From Verrucomicrobiota bacterium (GTDB lineage: Bacteria > Verrucomicrobiota > Verrucomicrobiia > Opitutales > Opitutaceae): 64,000 nucleotides of DNA. The stretch covers positions 62,001 through 126,000 of the forward strand of contig JACRQG010000048.1 in NCBI GenBank assembly GCA_016222805.1. Reading direction: 5' to 3'. The notes beneath the pieces are model-generated. The model was not told the DNA's origin. It worked only from the letters and a program-made list of their open reading frames with translations, and did not search any database. Positions 24,226-32,960 of this stretch are shown one piece after another. Every line of letters starts with the position of its first letter. Position 1 is the first letter of the stretch. Both the position numbers and the translations under genes were made by a program.

Positions 24226-27201
24226 CTACTCGCGGGTGATGAACTCATCGAGGTTGAGCAGCAACCGGGCGGTCGCGAGGTACGCCAGCCGTTCATCCCC
24301 GTCCGCCAAGGCGAGTTGATCCGCGTGGTGGGCGTGAAGGGCCTGCAGTTCGGCGGCCCGCGGCGCCCGCCCGAGACAGCGTTCGAAGCCCAGGCGCAAG
24401 CGCGCCTCCAGGTCCCCGGGCTGGCCCGCGAGTTCCGCGCCGAGCTTCTCGCTGCAGGCGAAAAACACGGGATCGTTGAGCAGCGTGAGGGCCTGCAAGG
24501 GAGAGTTGGAGCGCTCGCGGCGCGTGCAGGCGACGCTGGCATCGGAGGCATCAAAGGTGGTCAACATCGGATACGGCACATTGCGCCGAAGGTGGATGTA
24601 CATGCCGCGGCGAAAAGCGTCCGGGCCCTTTGTCTCCGGCCAGGTGCGATTGCGGCCAAAGGCCATGACAAAGGCCGGCAGTGGCGGGTGAATGCTGGGA
24701 CCACCGATCGTCCGGTTGAGCAGGCCGCTGCTCGCGAGGGCCACATCGCGCACAATTTCCGCCTCGAGGCGGTGCCGGCTCTGCCGCGCCAGCAGTCGAT
24801 TGAGGGGATCGCGTTCCGCCAAATCAGGGCGGCCCACCGACGTCTGCCGATACGTGGCGGAGGTCACCAGCAGGCGAATGAGCTGCTTGCGGCTCCAGCC
24901 CAGCCGGATGAACTCCGTGGCGAGCCAGTCGAGGAGCTCCGGATGCGACGGACGTTCGCCAAGGGCGCCGAAGTTGTCGGGCGTCGCGACCAGCCCGCGC
25001 CCGAAAAGCTGCTGCCAGACATGATTGACGGTCACCCGGGCCGTGAGCGGGTTGGCCGGGTCGACGAGCCAGCGGGCCAGGTCGAGCCGGTCCGCCCGCG
25101 GTCCCCGAGCCTGCAATGGAGGCAGCGCCGCCGGCGTGCCCGGCTCCACTTCCTCGCCGGGCTGCCGGTAGTCCCCACGATGATGGACGCGGGTCTTGCG
25201 GGGGTGAGTCACCAGCACCGGAGCGGCGGTCTTGGGAAAATCGGGCTGCTTCCCGTAGTGAGCCGCCAGCGGCCGGTGGAGCTCCCGGCCCTTTGCGTCG
25301 ACGAAGCGCGCGACATGCCGCGCCAGCGCGAGTTGCTGCGCGGGCGACCGCTGCCCGGCCGGGGTGTCAAGGATCGCGAGCACGGCATCCGGCAGCGTGC
25401 TGGCCTCGAGCGGCAGCGCCGCGGAGGTCGCGGACAGACGGAATCGCGTCAGCACGCCGGTCAGGCGATGCTCGAGTTCGAAGTACAACGTGGACCCCGC
25501 GGGGAAGTCCCGCGGCGCCTGCAACTCGACGACCAGCACGTGCGTTGCCTCCGTCTGCGGGGCGATGGTCCAACTGGTGGTGTTGTCGCCATCGAGGACG
25601 TTTTCCACGGGTCCGGACTTTGCCGCGAAGTCGGCCCGGGCCGTCGCCAGCGGGAGTTTCTCCTGCGCGCCAGCCGGGGTCTTCAGCATGACGGAAAACT
25701 CCGCCAGCGCGAAATCGCCGCCCTTGCTGCGCCCGACCTTGGCACCGAGATCCGCCAGCGCCTCGAGGCGAAACCCGGTGACGCCCGGCTGCGCGATCGG
25801 CACCTTGACGACGTACCGCGAGCGCACCGGGTCCTTCACGCCGGTGGTGATCGAATGATCCTCATTCACCGGAAGGGTGTGCTCCTCGTCCTCGGTGATG
25901 TGCGTGACCTCCTCAGGGGCGAGCACGACCCAGCGAGTCTTCGGCAACGAGAGTTCCCGTTCCCACGCGGGCACGCCCGTCTCGACGAGGGTGGTGGCAT
26001 GCTGCGCGATCGGCGCCTCGAGGCGATCGCGCTCCTTTTCCCACACCGCCTGCCGGCGGTTGAACTCGGCGAGCTCCGCGGGGCGCGGCGCGGGCACGTC
26101 CCGCTCGGCCGTGGCGTTGAAGAAGGCGTAGAGCTGGTAGAACTCCCGCAGGGAAATGGGATCGTACTTGTGGCTGTGGCATTCGGCGCAGCCGAGCGTG
26201 AGGCCGAGCCAGACGGCACCCGTGGTGGCGACGCGGTCGACCCCGGCCTTCACGCGGTCCAGTTCCAGATCCGCGCCGGCCTCGTCGTTCTTCAGGGAGT
26301 TGCGGTGGAACCCCGTGGCGATCTTCTGTTCCAGCGTGGCGCCGGGCAGGAGATCGCCGGCCAATTGCTCGATTGTGAACTGGTCGAAGGGCTGGTCGCG
26401 GTTGACCGAGTCGATCACCCAGTCGCGATAAAGGTAGGCGTAGGGCCGCAGCGTGTCGTTCAGATAACCGGCGCTGTCTGCGTAGCGGGCCAGGTCGAGC
26501 CAGTGCCGACCCCAGCGTTCCCCGAAGTGCGGCGATGCCAGGAGCGCATCGACCAGCCGCTCGTAGGCATCCGGTCGCGCATCGTCGACAAATGCCCGCA
26601 CGGTCGTCGGCTCCGGCGGCAGGCCGATCAGATCCAGGTACAGGCGCCGGACGAGCGTGCGCCGATCCGCCTCGGGCGAAGGAGGGATGCCCTCCCGCTC
26701 CAGGCGGGCCCGAAGGAAACGATCGACCGGATGGGCGAGCGCCGTCCCGCCACCCACGGGATCCGGCACGACGGGCCGGCGCGGAACCTCCAACGACCAA
26801 TGCCGGCTCCAGACCGCGCCCTCATCGATCCACCGCTGGATCACCGCCACCTGCTCCGCGGAGAGGGCTTTCTTCGCCTTGGGCGGCGGCATCACCTCGT
26901 CTTCGTGGGGCGAACGGATCCGGAGGTACAACTCGCTCTCCGCGCTCCGGCCCGGCACCAGGGCGACCGCCCCGCTTTTCCCGGGCGTGCGAAGCCCCTC
27001 CGCCGTATCCAGCCGCAATCCGCCCTTGCGCTCCTTCTCGTCCGGGCCGTGACAGTGCAGGCAGTGATTGGAGAGGATCGGCAGGATGTCGCGGCCAAAG
27101 TCCACCGCGGGCGCGGCCCGCCCGGCCCATCCACCCACTGCCATGAGCAGCCACATGCCGCGAAAAACGCAACGGCTGGCACGAAGGACGGCGGGGGCCA
27201 T
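24226..27201 (-). CDS. PSD1 / planctomycete cytochrome c domain protein (DUF1549-DUF1553)
   Basis: Exported protein of 991 residues. The N-terminus is an export segment (about 15-32), followed by a planctomycete cytochrome c domain with haem motif CLHCH (47-51) and downstream MPPPKAKKALS, where a methionine could be the axial ligand. DUF1549 spans about 155-385 (VRRLYLDLIGLPPEP, FGERWGRHWLDLARYADS) and contains a second CxxCH (CAECH, 338-342). A sandwich-like middle region follows, then DUF1553 (about 690-985) with RLDLARWLVDPANPLTARVTVNHVWQQ and SNSPLQALTLLNDP. It is first in a run with DUF1501 and a UroD-like gene. A secreted redox or hydrolytic role in glycan breakdown has been proposed for such pairs, but no activity is established. 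Confidence 0.9.
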   Translation of the reverse strand: MAPAVLRASRCVFRGMWLLMAVGGWAGRAAPAVDFGRDILPILSNHCLHCHGPDEKERKGGLRLDTAEGLRTPGKSGAVALVPGRSAESELYLRIRSPHEDEVMPPPKAKKALSAEQVAVIQRWIDEGAVWSRHWSLEVPRRPVVPDPVGGGTALAHPVDRFLRARLEREGIPPSPEADRRTLVRRLYLDLIGLPPEPTTVRAFVDDARPDAYERLVDALLASPHFGERWGRHWLDLARYADSAGYLNDTLRPYAYLYRDWVIDSVNRDQPFDQFTIEQLAGDLLPGATLEQKIATGFHRNSLKNDEAGADLELDRVKAGVDRVATTGAVWLGLTLGCAECHSHKYDPISLREFYQLYAFFNATAERDVPAPRPAELAEFNRRQAVWEKERDRLEAPIAQHATTLVETGVPAWERELSLPKTRWVVLAPEEVTHITEDEEHTLPVNEDHSITTGVKDPVRSRYVVKVPIAQPGVTGFRLEALADLGAKVGRSKGGDFALAEFSVMLKTPAGAQEKLPLATARADFAAKSGPVENVLDGDNTTSWTIAPQTEATHVLVVELQAPRDFPAGSTLYFELEHRLTGVLTRFRLSATSAALPLEASTLPDAVLAILDTPAGQRSPAQQLALARHVARFVDAKGRELHRPLAAHYGKQPDFPKTAAPVLVTHPRKTRVHHRGDYRQPGEEVEPGTPAALPPLQARGPRADRLDLARWLVDPANPLTARVTVNHVWQQLFGRGLVATPDNFGALGERPSHPELLDWLATEFIRLGWSRKQLIRLLVTSATYRQTSVGRPDLAERDPLNRLLARQSRHRLEAEIVRDVALASSGLLNRTIGGPSIHPPLPAFVMAFGRNRTWPETKGPDAFRRGMYIHLRRNVPYPMLTTFDASDASVACTRRERSNSPLQALTLLNDPVFFACSEKLGAELAGQPGDLEARLRLGFERCLGRAPRAAELQALHAHHADQLALADGDERLAYLATARLLLNLDEFITRE

Positions 27202-27589
27202 GGTTCGGAGGTGGGATCGGCTGCTCCGCCGGGGTTGGCGGAAAGCAGCACCACGGGAACCAAACGAAATTCCCTGGGTTGGAAACGAAAAACCCCGCCG
27301 GCTTTAGCCGGCCTCGTCGAAACCGAAGACCGGAATCGAAGGCGCCGGGGCGTCTGCCCCCGGCGTCACTGGGGGCCCGATGACTCCGCCGCGCCGGCGG
27401 ACGCGTGCTCGACGGGAAATCGCAGGGCGAGGGCGCCCCGCCCACCGGGTGGACTGTGACTTGCGGCGTTCGCTCTTGTTAGCAGATCGCCGGGAGGACT
27501 CTTTCCGCCCCTTTCCGCACTCGCGGCCCGTTTTTTCTGGCCACGCGGATCGGGGGCGATCTCGATTGCGGCCGCCGCGCGCGGATCTT
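27202..27589. other. Hairpin-rich 388-base divergent intergenic region
   Basis: No convincing gene lies here, although the downstream ORF stays open back to 27380. The region holds three stem-loops: 27220-27249 (GCTGCT-CCGCC paired with GGCGG-AA-AGCAGC, with a 2-base bulge), 27297-27312 (GCCGGC-TTTA-GCCGGC) and 27343-27365 (CGCCGGGG, 7-base loop, CCCCGGCG). Promoters for both the PSD1 gene (minus) and the glycan assembly cluster (plus) should be here, but I could not identify -35/-10 boxes. Confidence 0.5.
27287..27312 (-). terminator. Terminator-like hairpin in the PSD1 leader
   Basis: Read on the minus strand, GCCGGC-TAAA-GCCGGC is followed by GGGG and then TTTTT. The stem is strong, but four G residues separate it from the U-run, which weakens the case for an intrinsic terminator. 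No gene precedes it on this strand and it lies 86 bases upstream of the PSD1 start, so it may be a leader attenuator, the end of a small RNA, or chance. Confidence 0.35.
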
Positions 27590-29248
27590 GTGAGCCGACA
27601 GCCCTCGTCCCCTGCCTTCCTCCCCCGGGCCCTTCGCGCCGGTGCCTGGCTGCTGGCTCCCCTTGTCGCCCACCTCGCGTTCTCCTGGATCGGCTTCTGC
27701 CCGACCGACGATGGCTGGCTGCCGGCGGTCGCGCGGCGGATCGCCGACGGCGAGGTGCCGCACCGCGACTTCATCTTTGTGCGACCGGCCCTGTCCGCGA
27801 TCCTCCAGGTGCCTCTGGTCTGGTGGGCCGGTGATCACGTGATGGCGCTCTCGCGTCTCTGGGGCTGGCTCACCCTCGCGGCGATCGCCTGGATCTGGAG
27901 CTGGCGGGTCGCCTCCGACGAATCCCCCGCGACGCGGTACGCCCTCTACCTCGCCGCCTTCGCCTTTGGTGCCCACACCTTCCCGGTGATGGCGTGGCAC
28001 ACCATCGATGGCCTGTTGTTTGGATCCCTGGCCGTCGCCGCGGCGGGGCGTGGCACCCCCGGAGGGCGCCGGGTGGGCTTCCTTCTCGTGGGAACCGCCG
28101 CGCTGTGCCGCCAGAACTTCGGTCTCTTTGCGCCCTGGTTGCTGCTGGCGGTCGGAGGCCGGCCACGGGACTGGTTGGCTGCCGCCGGGTGGTCGCTCGT
28201 TCCGGTCGCCGCCTATTTTACGGTGATGGCCGCGGCCGGCGCCGGAGCGGATTTCCTGCATCAGGTCGCCGCGACCGGCGGCGGGTTGCTCTTCCACGTG
28301 GGGATTCAGCGGTTTCTCGGAGACCCCGGGTATCTGGTCGCCCTGGTCGCGGGGACCGGACTGGGATGGGTTCATCACCGTTCGAGCTCGGCCGCCCTGC
28401 GCTGGCCCGTGTTGCTCGTGATTGGCTCCGCCCTGGCCTATTCGCTCAGTCGCGGGCCGTGGTGGTTCGCCGAGACGGCGTTTCTGTTTCACGGCCTCGT
28501 GGCCGGCGTGACGCTGATCCGGCTCCGGCACCTCGCCTCCACCGACCGGCTCACGGCCATCGGCGCCCTCGGGCTGGCGTGGACCTCCGCCATTTCCCTT
28601 GGCTACAATACCCCAGCCTTGGCCAGTGGCCTGCTCTGGCTGGCAACGTGGCGCCTGCTCCGGGTGCCCGCGGAAACGGCGGACACCTCCGGGCAACCCC
28701 GGCTCCTCCTCCCGGCCACCGCGGGGCTCGCGGTCGCCGCGCTGGCCTTCGCCCGGCCGCTCCACCCCTACATGGATCGCCCCGTCAGGGAACTCACCCA
28801 CGACGCGGGCACGGCCCTCGCCGGCGCGGCCGGCCTGCGCACCAACGCGGTCACCCACGCCACCCTGGCCGACCTCACGGGAATCCTCCGAAACCTTGAT
28901 GCCACCGGCCGACCCTATGTCGTCCTGACCGACTGCGCCGCCGTCTGGATCCGCAATCCCCGCCGCAACCCGCTGCCCTGCGAGTGGCCGCAAGAGACCG
29001 AGCTGGGTTTCGACCGCGAGCTGTTCGGCCGGGTCTTTCGCGCCCTCCGCGAGCTTCCGCCGGAAGCGCGCATCGTGACGCAACGTTACCTGATCGCCGA
29101 TGGCACCTGGCGCTTTGCGCCCATCCCCCCGGATTCCGCCTACTACTTTGTGCAGAATTGGGTCCGCCAAAACTGCCAGCCGGCCGGCGAGACTCCGTTC
29201 TTCACCCTCTACCATCCGCCGCGACCACCGCCGTTGAAAGCCCCGTAA
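27590..29248 (+). CDS. Multi-pass membrane protein, GT-C/GT39-like
   Basis: Inner-membrane protein of about 552 residues with ten or more hydrophobic segments and a soluble C-terminal domain (about 430-552). GTG 27590 (MSRQPSSPAFLPRALRAGAWLLAPLVAHLAFSW) is chosen because the open frame upstream is Arg/Pro-rich and unlike a protein start. Early in the protein, FCPTDDGWLPAVARRIADGEVPHRDFIFVRPALSAI shows the acidic pair after the first helix and the H-R-D-F loop seen in lipid-linked sugar transferases such as PMT/ArnT-like GT39 enzymes. It opens a plus-strand cluster of glycan genes. Donor and acceptor are unknown; it could also be a polymer ligase. Start choice is the least certain part. Confidence 0.68.
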   Translation: MSRQPSSPAFLPRALRAGAWLLAPLVAHLAFSWIGFCPTDDGWLPAVARRIADGEVPHRDFIFVRPALSAILQVPLVWWAGDHVMALSRLWGWLTLAAIAWIWSWRVASDESPATRYALYLAAFAFGAHTFPVMAWHTIDGLLFGSLAVAAAGRGTPGGRRVGFLLVGTAALCRQNFGLFAPWLLLAVGGRPRDWLAAAGWSLVPVAAYFTVMAAAGAGADFLHQVAATGGGLLFHVGIQRFLGDPGYLVALVAGTGLGWVHHRSSSAALRWPVLLVIGSALAYSLSRGPWWFAETAFLFHGLVAGVTLIRLRHLASTDRLTAIGALGLAWTSAISLGYNTPALASGLLWLATWRLLRVPAETADTSGQPRLLLPATAGLAVAALAFARPLHPYMDRPVRELTHDAGTALAGAAGLRTNAVTHATLADLTGILRNLDATGRPYVVLTDCAAVWIRNPRRNPLPCEWPQETELGFDRELFGRVFRALRELPPEARIVTQRYLIADGTWRFAPIPPDSAYYFVQNWVRQNCQPAGETPFFTLYHPPRPPPLKAP

Positions 29249-29312
29249 ACTCCTCCCGCGGCCGATGTTCACACTCGACAGTTTCCGGCGGGCGCCGTGA
29301 GTTTGCAGGTGG

Positions 29313-30344
29313 ATGAACGCTGCCTCCTCGACCGTCCGCGTCGGCGTGATCGGCTTTGGCCAGTGGGGACCCAACCACGTGCGCAACTTCCGCGCGATCG
29401 ACGGTTGCGACGTCGCCCGCGTGTGCGACGCCTCCGCCGGACGCCTCGCCCTCGCCCGCAAGCAGTTTCGCGATGTCGAGACCACCACCGATCCCGCGGC
29501 CGTCACGCGCGCCACCGACGTCGACGCGGTCGTCATCGCCACGCCCGTCCAGAGCCACGTCGCCCTCGCCCAACAGGCGTTGGAGGCCGGCAAGGATGTG
29601 CTGTGTGAGAAACCGCTGGCCGCCACCGTGGCGGAATGCCGCGCCCTCGCCGATCTCGCCGCCACCCACGGCCGGATCCTGATGGTCGGGCACGTGTTCC
29701 TCTACAATCCCGCCGTCCAGCACCTGAAGGTGGACCTGGACCGCGGCGAACTGGGTCGCGTCTATTACATGGACGCCACGCGCACCAACCTCGGTCCGGT
29801 GCGCCGCGACGTCGGCGCGATTCACGACCTCGCCAGCCACGACGTCTCGATCTTCAACCACCTCCTCGAGTCCGCGCCGGTGGAGGTGTCGGCCGCCGGG
29901 GGATTCTTCCTCCAGGAGAAGATCGAGGACATCGGGTTCCTGACGCTCACCTACCCGCGGGGGGTCATCTGCCACGTGCACACCTCCTGGCTGAATCCCC
30001 GCAAGGTCCGGCAGCTCACGATCGTCGGCGATCACAAGATGGCGGTGTGGGACGACATGAACAATCTCGAGCCCATCCGCTATTACGACAAGGGCGTGAC
30101 GGCCGACCACTATTCCTCCTTCGGCGAGTTCCAGATGATCCTGCGCGATGGCGCGATCACCATCCCCAAGGTCCGGCTGGCCGAGCCGCTGATGAAACAG
30201 GATCAGGATTTCGTCGACTGCATCCGCAGCCGCCGCCCGCCAGCGGCCGATGCGAGGTTTGGACTGGAGGTGGTCCGCGTGCTCGAGGCGGCCCGTGAGT
30301 CCCTCGCCCAGGGCGGCCGTGCGGTGAAGCTCCCGCCCGCATGA
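29313..30344 (+). CDS. Gfo/Idh/MocA family oxidoreductase (WlbA-like sugar dehydrogenase)
   Basis: NAD(P)-dependent oxidoreductase of 343 residues. The Rossmann fold starts at VRVGVIGFGQWGPNHVRNF (about 8-26), with the family motif EKPLAAT near residue 98 (the lysine is the usual catalytic residue) and a substrate-binding half including DLASHDVSIFNHLL. The start stop overlaps the next gene by 4 bases. A dehydrogenase followed directly by a left-handed beta-helix N-acetyltransferase resembles the WlbA-WlbB (WbpB-WbpD) pair that builds 2,3-diacetamido uronic acids on UDP-sugars. No aminotransferase of that pathway is in the window, so the assignment is a hypothesis. A cytoplasmic nucleotide-sugar role is likely. 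Confidence 0.85.
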   Translation: MNAASSTVRVGVIGFGQWGPNHVRNFRAIDGCDVARVCDASAGRLALARKQFRDVETTTDPAAVTRATDVDAVVIATPVQSHVALAQQALEAGKDVLCEKPLAATVAECRALADLAATHGRILMVGHVFLYNPAVQHLKVDLDRGELGRVYYMDATRTNLGPVRRDVGAIHDLASHDVSIFNHLLESAPVEVSAAGGFFLQEKIEDIGFLTLTYPRGVICHVHTSWLNPRKVRQLTIVGDHKMAVWDDMNNLEPIRYYDKGVTADHYSSFGEFQMILRDGAITIPKVRLAEPLMKQDQDFVDCIRSRRPPAADARFGLEVVRVLEAARESLAQGGRAVKLPPA

Positions 30345-30817
30345 GTTCCGCCGGGAGTCCGCCCTGCCAGTGCATCGCTCCCGACGTCGTGCTCGGCCGC
30401 AACGTCCGCCTCAACGCCTTCGTCAACCTCTACGGCTGCACCCTCGGTGACGACTGCATGATCGGGACGTTCGTCGAGATCCAGCGCGACGTCATCGTCG
30501 GATCCCGCTGCCGGATCCAGAGCCACACCTTCATCTGCTCCGGTGTCACCCTCGAGGACGATGTCTTTGTCGGGCACGGGGTGATGTTCATCAACGACCG
30601 GCACCCCTCCGTGGCCGCCACCCTGGCGCGCACGTGGCAACTCGAGCGGATCACCATCGGCCGCGGCGCCTCCCTGGGGTCCGGTGCGCTCATCCTCGGT
30701 GGCGTGAACATCGGTGCCGGAGCAGTGATCGGCGCCGGGGCGGTGGTGACCCGGGATGTCGCCGCCGCGACGACGGTCGCCGGCGTGCCGGCCCGGATCC
30801 TGGCACCCCGGCAATGA
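30341..30817 (+). CDS. Left-handed beta-helix acyltransferase (WlbB/WbpD-like N-acetyltransferase)
   Basis: A 158-residue hexapeptide-repeat acyltransferase, trimeric in known relatives. Repeats run through nearly the whole chain: IAPDVVLGRNVRLNAFV, LGDDCMIGTFVEI, VIVGSRCRIQSHTFIC, VTLEDDVFVGHGVMFINDRHP, then ITIGRGASLGSGALIL, VNIGAGAVIGAGAVVT. The loop FINDRHP matches the one in UDP-linked amino-sugar N-acetyltransferases (FTNDLYP-like). It starts inside the stop codon of the Gfo gene (ATGA overlap) and ends in the same way on the glycosyltransferase gene, so translation is coupled. It probably acetylates a nucleotide-activated amino sugar made by its neighbour. Confidence 0.85.
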   Translation: MSSAGSPPCQCIAPDVVLGRNVRLNAFVNLYGCTLGDDCMIGTFVEIQRDVIVGSRCRIQSHTFICSGVTLEDDVFVGHGVMFINDRHPSVAATLARTWQLERITIGRGASLGSGALILGGVNIGAGAVIGAGAVVTRDVAAATTVAGVPARILAPRQ

Positions 30818-31533
30818 GCGCGGCGCCGGCCCTGAGTGTCATCGTCCCCGCCTACAACGAGGAGGCGCTGCTGGCCGACGCCATCCGGCGGTTGCACGGC
30901 GCACTCGCGGAGCTTCGCCTCCCGGCCGAGATCCTCCTGGTCAACGACGGTAGCCGCGACCGCACCCCGGAGATCGCCGATGCCCTCGCGCGGGAGTTGC
31001 CGGGCCTCGTGGTCGCCCACCAGGCCAACCAGGGCATCGGGGGCGCCTTTCGCACCGGCGCGGCCCGCGCCACCGGGGATTACCTGATCCTCTGGCCGGC
31101 CGACATGCCGGCCGCGGCCGAAGATCTCGCGCCCTACGTGGCGGAGTTTGGTCGGGCCGATGTGATCGTGGGCTGCCGGCGGCGGCGGGAAGGCTACAAT
31201 CCGCTGATGCTCTTCAACGCCTGGCTCTATCCCAAGCTGGTCGCGACGTTGTTTGGCCTGCGGGTGCGGGATGTGAACTGGATCCACGCCTATCGCCGGG
31301 AGTCGTTCCTCCGGATCCGGCTCACGCAGCGCGGCATTCCGATGCTCGCCGAGGCGTTGGTGCGACTGCGGGATCAGGGCGCGCGTTTTGCCGAGGTCGA
31401 GGTGACGATGAAGGCCCGTCTCGGGGGCGTGCCTTCGGCGTCGCGGCTCCGCGTGATGTGGCGCACGCTCACCGGCCTGTTCTCGTTCTGGTGGCAGTGG
31501 CGCCGGGAGCCCCGCCCGGCGGGGCGCCCATGA
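30814..31533 (+). CDS. Glycosyltransferase family 2 (polyprenyl-phosphate sugar synthase-like)
   Basis: A 239-residue GT-A enzyme. Motifs are LSVIVPAYNEEALLADAI (about 7-24), LLVNDGSRDRTPEIAD (near 45), HQANQGIGGAFRTGA and WPADMPA in the metal-binding position where DxD is usual. The C-terminus has VTMKARLGGVPSAS and a hydrophobic tail (LTGLFSFWWQW) that may sit at the membrane. The form resembles dolichyl/undecaprenyl-phosphate mannose or glucose synthases, which supply lipid-linked sugars to GT39-type enzymes. Such enzymes follow it in the same coupled gene string (ATGA overlaps on both sides), which makes that role plausible. Confidence 0.86.
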   Translation: MSAAPALSVIVPAYNEEALLADAIRRLHGALAELRLPAEILLVNDGSRDRTPEIADALARELPGLVVAHQANQGIGGAFRTGAARATGDYLILWPADMPAAAEDLAPYVAEFGRADVIVGCRRRREGYNPLMLFNAWLYPKLVATLFGLRVRDVNWIHAYRRESFLRIRLTQRGIPMLAEALVRLRDQGARFAEVEVTMKARLGGVPSASRLRVMWRTLTGLFSFWWQWRREPRPAGRP

Positions 31534-32960
31534 AACCTCCCCGCGCCGCCTCTTCCCTGGCGCCGCGCCCGATCACGCTCGCGCTTTTCGGGCTGGCCGG
31601 CGCCCTCCTCGCCGCCTGGCTCTGGCACTCGTTCTGCCGGTTTCCCTCCATTGTCTGGAACGACGTGCGGCTCGCCCCCACGATCGCCCTCGCGCAAGGC
31701 TGGCCGATCTTCCCCACCGCCTCGTCCGGCACGATCAATACCTGGACCTACGGCCCGCTGCCGCCCTTGTACTATTGGCCCGCGTCGCTGGCGACCAGCG
31801 CCAGCGGCGCCCTGATGATCGCGGCGGCGCTCAACCTGCTGCTCACCCTCGGCCCAATCGCCCTGGTCTGCTTCGGCTGGCCGGCGGAGGACGACGTGGC
31901 AAAGCGGGCGCGTCCCGGACGCTGGGCAGCGCTGCTCCTCTGCCTCGCGCTCTGGCCGCCGCGCCACTACGAGGTGATCTTCGCCGACAATCTCGGCATC
32001 GCCTGCGGACTTATCGGCAACCTGCTGCTCCTCCGCTCGCCGAGTGCCGCCGGTCGCTGGCTTGCCGCCGCCGCCGCCTGTGCCGCCGTGGGCTGCAAGC
32101 AAATCGCCGTCGGAGTGCCGCTGGCCCAGGTGCTGTGGCTCGGCCTCACCGCGGGGGGACGCGAGGCGTTGAAACACACCTGCCGCCTGGGACTCGCCGG
32201 CCTCGTGCTCGCCGGCCTGTCCATCGGTCTCTTCGGCGCCGCCGGCCTGCGCCACGTGCTGTTGGAACTTCCGGCCAGCTTTCCCTGGGCCGTGCTCGCC
32301 GCCCGGCTGCAGCCGATGATCCCCGAGGCGCTGTGGCAGATCGCCCTTCCCGCCGTCGTGATGCTCGCTGCGCGCCGCCGCTTTGCCCGACCTGACCTGC
32401 TGCTGCCCGCCCTCGCCTGGGCCTGCACGCTGCCGTTCGGGATCCTGGCCCTCCTCAAGACCGGAGGCTGGCTGAACTCGCTCTACAGCCTCGCCCTCTG
32501 GCTCCCGCCCGTCCTCACCTGGCTGCTGACACGCACCCCGGATCGCCCGGCCCGCACCTGGTTTCCAATCGGTGCAGCGACGGCGGCCGCGCTGATCGGC
32601 GGCTTCCGGCTCGCGCAGGCTCCGCAGTTCCAGGTGTTGCCCGCCACGTCCGGTTATGTCGCCGCCACGGAATTTGCCGACCGCTTCCGCGGGCGGATCT
32701 GGTTTCCCTTCCACCCCCTCGTCACCCTCTACAGCGAACATCGCTACTACCACGACGAGGATGGCCTGCACGTGCGGAGGCTGTCGGGGATCGACACGGG
32801 CGCACGGCAGCTCGCCGAGCACCTTCCGCCCGCCGTGCAGGTGCTGGCCTTTCACAATGCGTGGAGCAACTGGGGCGTCGCCCGCAGCCTGCTTCCGCCC
32901 GATCCGCGCCAGCTCGTCGTCGGCGACTGGACGCTCTGGCTGCCGGCGGAAAAGCGATGA
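31530..32960 (+). CDS. Multi-pass membrane protein, putative GT-C glycosyltransferase
   Basis: A 476-residue protein with about ten hydrophobic segments. ATG 31530 overlaps the stop of the GT2 gene by 4 bases, which settles the start. After the first helix comes VWNDVRLAPTIALAQGWPIFPTASSGTINTWTYGPLPPLYYWPASL, an acidic loop followed by a Tyr-Gly-Pro-Leu region typical of integral membrane sugar transferases in the GT39/DUF2029 range. The last 110 residues form a soluble domain (TSGYVAATEFADRFRGRIWFPFHPLVTLYSEHR). No specific family can be named with certainty. It is coupled to the next gene by another ATGA overlap. Confidence 0.75.
   Translation: MKPPRAASSLAPRPITLALFGLAGALLAAWLWHSFCRFPSIVWNDVRLAPTIALAQGWPIFPTASSGTINTWTYGPLPPLYYWPASLATSASGALMIAAALNLLLTLGPIALVCFGWPAEDDVAKRARPGRWAALLLCLALWPPRHYEVIFADNLGIACGLIGNLLLLRSPSAAGRWLAAAAACAAVGCKQIAVGVPLAQVLWLGLTAGGREALKHTCRLGLAGLVLAGLSIGLFGAAGLRHVLLELPASFPWAVLAARLQPMIPEALWQIALPAVVMLAARRRFARPDLLLPALAWACTLPFGILALLKTGGWLNSLYSLALWLPPVLTWLLTRTPDRPARTWFPIGAATAAALIGGFRLAQAPQFQVLPATSGYVAATEFADRFRGRIWFPFHPLVTLYSEHRYYHDEDGLHVRRLSGIDTGARQLAEHLPPAVQVLAFHNAWSNWGVARSLLPPDPRQLVVGDWTLWLPAEKR

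Noticed and set aside
22351-27459. A 1,702-codon open frame on the plus strand opposite the UroD, DUF1501 and PSD1 genes
   Set aside because: It is antisense to three genes with clear family matches. Long antisense frames are expected in such GC-rich DNA, and its translation is Arg/Pro/Ala-rich with no domain.
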